Part shown: positions 60,804 to 64,000 of the stretch, one piece after another
Layout: every line of letters begins with the position of its first letter
How positions within the stretch are numbered: position 1 is the stretch's first letter
NCBI RefSeq assembly: GCF_022179285.1
Contig: NZ_BPQO01000002.1
Coordinates: forward strand, 310,001 to 374,000
Reading direction: 5' to 3'
DNA from: Methylobacterium hispanicum
Lineage (GTDB): Bacteria; Pseudomonadota; Alphaproteobacteria; Rhizobiales; Beijerinckiaceae
DNA: 64,000 nt
Notes under the pieces: model-generated
Seen by the model: only the letters and a program-made list of their open reading frames with translations
The model's database searches: none
What the model was told of the DNA's origin: nothing
Translations under genes and position numbers: made by a program

Positions 60804-60997
60804 CGTGACGCGTCGGCCCCCGATGAACGCGCGGCCCGCCAAGACGGTCCCGACCCACGGTCGTGACCGTCCACGTGGCGCCCCGACCCATCGGGCAACC
60901 TTCCACGACCGGACCGGTTGAACGTCGCACGCTTCCGCATGGCCCCGCACGGGCCTGGCCGCGTTCGTGGCCCCGGGTACCTGGAGACAGTCGCGCA

Positions 60998-62005
60998 GTG
61001 TGGGGTAACGACAAGGGGTCGGGCGCGGTCGACCTCCGGCTGCTGCGCGCTGTGGTCGAGGCGTCGGGCGAGGCCATCATCGTCACCACCGCAGGGCTCG
61101 ACGAGCCCGGGCCGTGCATCGAGTACGTCAATCCCGCCTTCACCCGAATGACGGGATACGAGGCACACGAGGTGAGCGGGCGGTCGCCCCGCCTCCTCCA
61201 GGGCTCCCGGACGGAGCGCGCGGCCCTGGACAGGTTGCGCCGGGCCCTCCAAGCCGGCGAGGCGACACGTGGCGAGGCGCTCAACTACCGTAAGGACGGC
61301 ACCACCTACGTGGTCGAGTGGCTGATCACCCCGGTGCGCGCGACCGACGGGGCCATCACCCACTGGGTGTCGACGCAACGCGACGTCACCGAGCGGCGCG
61401 CCTCCGAGGACCTGCAGGCGATGATGGTGCGCGAACTGCACCACCGCGTGAAGAACACCCTCGCGACGGTCCAGGCCGTGTTGAACGCCACGCTGCGCTC
61501 GTACGCGACTCTGCCGGACTTCACGCGGGCGTTCTGCGGTCGGATCGACTCCCTCGCCAGGACGCACGCCCTCATCACCGAGGACGCCTCCCAGGCGGCC
61601 TCGTTCGACGGGCTCCTGCGGGGGGAACTCGACGCCTACGACGAGCACGGGCGCGTCGGCCTGGACGGGCCCACGGTCGTGCTGCCCTCCGAACTCGCGG
61701 TGCCGGTCGGCATGGCGCTGCACGAGCTGACGACCAACGCCTTGAGGCACGGGGCGCTCGCCGTCCCGTCCGGACGCCTGCGCGTCCGGTGGCGGATCGA
61801 GGAGAGCGAGGCAGGCCGGTTCCTCCTCTGGGACTGGCAGGAGCATGGCGCGCCGGCGGCGAGCGGTCCGGGACGCCAGGGCTTCGGTTCCCGGCTTCTG
61901 AACAAGGTCCTTACCGCGCAGGCCGCCGCCGACGTGGACGTCACCCACGGCGCCGACGGGATGCGGGTCTCCGTCCGGTTGCCTCTCTCACGGCGCCCGG
62001 CATAG
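60998..62005 (+). CDS. LOV-like HWE-family histidine kinase without photoactive cysteine
   Basis: A 335-aa soluble kinase from a GTG at 60998 (an upstream ATG at 60863 gives an unlikely lead). The N-terminal PAS is of LOV type: YVNPAFTRMTGYEAHEVSGR, then SPRLLQG where photoreceptors have NCRFLQG, so the adduct-forming Cys is Pro64. Gln68, Asn96 and Gln127, usual flavin contacts, are kept. The C-terminal HWE module is intact: ELHHRVKNTLATVQ (His149), ALHELTTNALRHGAL and GFGSRLL. It may bind flavin as a redox sensor or be light-insensitive. Confidence 0.78.
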   Translation: MWGNDKGSGAVDLRLLRAVVEASGEAIIVTTAGLDEPGPCIEYVNPAFTRMTGYEAHEVSGRSPRLLQGSRTERAALDRLRRALQAGEATRGEALNYRKDGTTYVVEWLITPVRATDGAITHWVSTQRDVTERRASEDLQAMMVRELHHRVKNTLATVQAVLNATLRSYATLPDFTRAFCGRIDSLARTHALITEDASQAASFDGLLRGELDAYDEHGRVGLDGPTVVLPSELAVPVGMALHELTTNALRHGALAVPSGRLRVRWRIEESEAGRFLLWDWQEHGAPAASGPGRQGFGSRLLNKVLTAQAAADVDVTHGADGMRVSVRLPLSRRPA

Positions 62006-62139
62006 CGCGCGCGGGGATTGCGACGGCCGGCCCCCGGGGCAGGACGGACATCGTCCACCTTGGCCCCTCGTCGGGGAACCCGTCCCCGCGGAAAACCCTT
62101 GGCCTGCCGAGCCGGCATCCGGCCGGCGCGGAGACCGAC

Positions 62140-62349
62140 ATGTCGAGCGATACCGAGAAGCACCGTTCGTTGCTGACCGCGCTCAAGGACGCGCAAGGCA
62201 AGGGCGACGGATCCTTCGATCAATCCGTGACCGCCGCGTTCGAGCACGTCTTCGAGCACCTCGGGCGCCTGAACGACCACGTTTCCCAGGGTGGTCCCGA
62301 GGGCGGAGAGCGGCACCTGCGGCCCGGCGAGTCCTCCACCTTGCGGTAG
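62140..62349 (+). CDS. Small hypothetical protein after the LOV-like kinase
   Basis: A 69-aa product from the ATG at 62140 with GGAGA upstream. It is soluble and helical in the middle (SFDQSVTAAFEHVFEHLGRL), with an acidic-basic mix and a tail rich in Gly. No family recognised. It is 134 bp downstream of the kinase in the same direction. Confidence 0.55.
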   Translation: MSSDTEKHRSLLTALKDAQGKGDGSFDQSVTAAFEHVFEHLGRLNDHVSQGGPEGGERHLRPGESSTLR

Positions 62350-62475
62350 GTGGGGAACCTCGCGGCCGGTCGTCCGACGGCCGGCCGCGGATGTCGCGGC
62401 GGTCGCGGAAGCCTCCACGGCAAGTTTATGCCGCGGGTACTGCCGGCCTCGCCGAGCGAGGGACCCGGCGTGCGG

Positions 62476-63651
62476 TCAGGTCGGCGATGCCTCGGCGAAG
62501 GTCCGTGAAGGCTTGGAAGGTATGCCGGCGGGCAGGCGGAAACGGAACGTCGTTCCGCGGTCGACCGCGCTGCTGACGGCCAACACCCCGCCCTGGCGCT
62601 CGACCAGGTCCCGGCACAGCAGGAGCCCGAGGCCGCTGCCCCGCTCCCCCGCCGTCCCGTTCGTCGTCGTCCGCCGATCCAGACGGAACAGGTCGTCGAC
62701 CTTGCCCGGCGGCATCCCGACGCCGGTGTCGGCGACCGAGATCTCGACCTCATCACCGAGGCGACGGCCGAAAACCGTGACGGTCCCGCCGGGCAGCGTG
62801 AACTTGACGGCGTTGCCGACGAGGTTGCGCAGCACGGTGGTGAGCATGTCCCGTTGCGCCCGGACGGCGATGCCCGCGCACGAGGCGTCCAGGGTCAGCC
62901 CCTTGTCGGCGGCGGTCTCGGCTGCGCCCTGCATCACTTCCGTGGTCACGGCGTCGAGGTCGACGTCGGTCAGGGTGACCGCCAGCGTGTCCATCTGCAG
63001 GCTCGCCCAGGAGAACAGGCTCTCCAGCAGGGCATAGGCCTGCGTCGCCGCTTCCTGGATGCCCTTGGCCCGGCGCTCGATGGAGGCGGGGTCGCGCGCG
63101 GCGACCGCCTTTCCCAGCACCTCCGACAGGCCGAGCAGCGCCTGGAACGGGTTGCGCAGGTCGTGGGCGATGATCGAGAACAGCAGCGACTTCTGCCTGT
63201 TCAGGGTGTCGAGTTCGAGCGACTTGGCCTCGGCCTCCCGCCGTGCGTCGGCGAGCTCCGCCTGGAAGGCCTGCCGGGCCTCGGCGAAGCGGATCGCCCG
63301 CGCCAGCCCGGATGGGGTGACCTCGGCCTTGTCGATGTAGTCCAGCGCGCCGGCCCGCATCAGCCGCGTCGCAAGGTCCGGGTCGGCCTCGCCGGTCAGC
63401 ATCAGCACCGCCCGCGCCTGCCCCTCGACCGCGAGCAGGGTCTTGAGCAGCGCGAAGGTGTCGATGCCCGGGAGCCGGTAGTCGAGCAGCACGCAGTCGA
63501 AGGTCGCCTCGGCGGCGAGGCGCCGGCCTTCCTCGCCGCCCGCGGCCTCCGTCAGGGTATGGGCGAGGCCGGACTTGGCGAGCGCCCGCCGGACGGCCGC
63601 CCGGTCGACCGCGTCGTCGTCGATCAACAGGATGCGGGTCGGGTTCGTCAC
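62476..63651 (-). CDS. Receiver-histidine kinase hybrid
   Basis: A 391-aa protein from the ATG at 63651. N-terminal receiver (acidic DDD at 11-13, Asp57 in LLDYRLPG), a coiled-coil linker (about 120-155), HisKA with SIIAHDLRNP (His163) and HATPase (GSGLGLLLCRDLV). No sensor domain is present, so the receiver is the input. It lies 8 bp after the Rcp1-like receiver gene, and both should act in one phosphorelay. Confidence 0.82.
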   Translation of the reverse strand: MTNPTRILLIDDDAVDRAAVRRALAKSGLAHTLTEAAGGEEGRRLAAEATFDCVLLDYRLPGIDTFALLKTLLAVEGQARAVLMLTGEADPDLATRLMRAGALDYIDKAEVTPSGLARAIRFAEARQAFQAELADARREAEAKSLELDTLNRQKSLLFSIIAHDLRNPFQALLGLSEVLGKAVAARDPASIERRAKGIQEAATQAYALLESLFSWASLQMDTLAVTLTDVDLDAVTTEVMQGAAETAADKGLTLDASCAGIAVRAQRDMLTTVLRNLVGNAVKFTLPGGTVTVFGRRLGDEVEISVADTGVGMPPGKVDDLFRLDRRTTTNGTAGERGSGLGLLLCRDLVERQGGVLAVSSAVDRGTTFRFRLPAGIPSKPSRTFAEASPT

Positions 63652-63659
63652 GGTGACGA

Positions 63660-64000
63660 TTATGCAGGAAACTCGACCACCTTCCAGTAGTGCTCCAGCA
63701 ACGCCACCGCCTCCATGAAGGTGTTGGCCGGATCGCGCTTGACGATGTAGCCGGCGACGTTGTGCCCGTAGGCGCGCATCCGGTCCTCGTCCGCCTTCGA
63801 CGTGGTGATCATGAACACCACCGCCGAGCGCAGGTCCTCGTCGGCGCGCACCGTCTCAAGAAACTCGATGCCGTTCATGCGCGGCATGTTCAGGTCGAGC
63901 AGGATCAGGTGCGGCTTGGGCAGGCGCTCGCACCCGTTCTCGCCACGCAGGATCTCCAGCGCCTCGATGCCGTCGCGGGCGACCGTGATCGGGTTGCCGA
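63660..64000 (-). CDS. Rcp1-like response regulator (partial, N-terminus outside window)
   Basis: The gene enters from the right window edge; about 113 residues are visible. The phospho-site LILLDLNMPRMNGIEFL is intact, and the end GYIVKRDPANTFMEAVALLE is typical of Rcp1-type receivers, which often pair with phytochrome or similar kinases. It is the first gene of the operon that includes the REC-kinase at 62476. The true start lies beyond the window. Confidence 0.8.
   Translation of the reverse strand, partial: GNPITVARDGIEALEILRGENGCERLPKPHLILLDLNMPRMNGIEFLETVRADEDLRSAVVFMITTSKADEDRMRAYGHNVAGYIVKRDPANTFMEAVALLEHYWKVVEFPA

Noticed and set aside
1..64000. CRISPR array, insertion sequence or replication origin
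   Set aside because: No regularly spaced repeats, no transposase motif and no DnaA-box cluster or partition genes were seen.

Overview
This 64-kb window is very GC-rich (pockets of lower GC near 13.2, 34.1 and 50.2 kb). It reads like a chromosome or large replicon of an aerobic alphaproteobacterium of the Methylobacterium/Methylorubrum type. Reasons: a FixL/FixJ pair, HWE-family histidine kinases, tandem-domain universal stress proteins, DUF6455-like and proline-rich small proteins, and frequent GTG/TTG starts. The genus is inferred from family content, not from a marker gene.

Region 1 (1-14.0 kb) is an oxygen/stress module: fixL-fixJ, a stand-alone receiver, four universal stress proteins, a TPC-type P1B metal ATPase, a periplasmic S41 protease, a DUF6455-like protein and a Crp/Fnr regulator. 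Eight copies of a TTG(A/C/T)-N6-(T/G)CAA box of FixK/FNR type lie in the intergenic regions, mostly 58-81 bp from a start codon, so most of the block looks like one hypoxia regulon. Small exported or hypothetical proteins follow at 12.3-14.0 kb.

Region 2 (14.3-35.3 kb) is a phage-derived island. Its left edge is a 3' fragment of tRNA-Pro(CGG), a likely attachment site. It carries an HNH nuclease/DNA methyltransferase pair (probable type II restriction-modification), a Lon-like AAA+ ATPase without protease domain, a metallophosphoesterase, several small HTH proteins, a Rha/KilAC antirepressor, and a tightly overlapping minus-strand lysis operon (holin-like protein, GH24 endolysin, i-spanin, o-spanin). 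It also holds a 652-aa protein with family-A DNA-polymerase-like palm motifs and two tail-like proteins. No integrase, terminase, portal or capsid gene is visible, so it is either a remnant or a satellite-like element. A palindrome family built on CCGGAAATCCGG recurs in the island.

Region 3 (35.4-64 kb) is dense in signal transduction and envelope genes. It has two paralogous hybrid kinases in convergent orientation, a GAF/PAS HWE kinase with a receiver, a dCache-HAMP HWE kinase, a LOV-like HWE kinase lacking the photoactive cysteine, a REC-histidine kinase and an Rcp1-like receiver. Transport and stress genes lie between them: a cation diffusion facilitator broken by two in-frame stops, a Na+/H+ antiporter, fasciclin and PRC-barrel proteins, an MscS channel with a DUF2254 protein, an SLC13 permease coupled to glycerate kinase, a Kup K+ transporter and a glutaredoxin-MauE fusion. 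Two 46-residue proline-rich twin genes sit at 35.4 and 60.7 kb.
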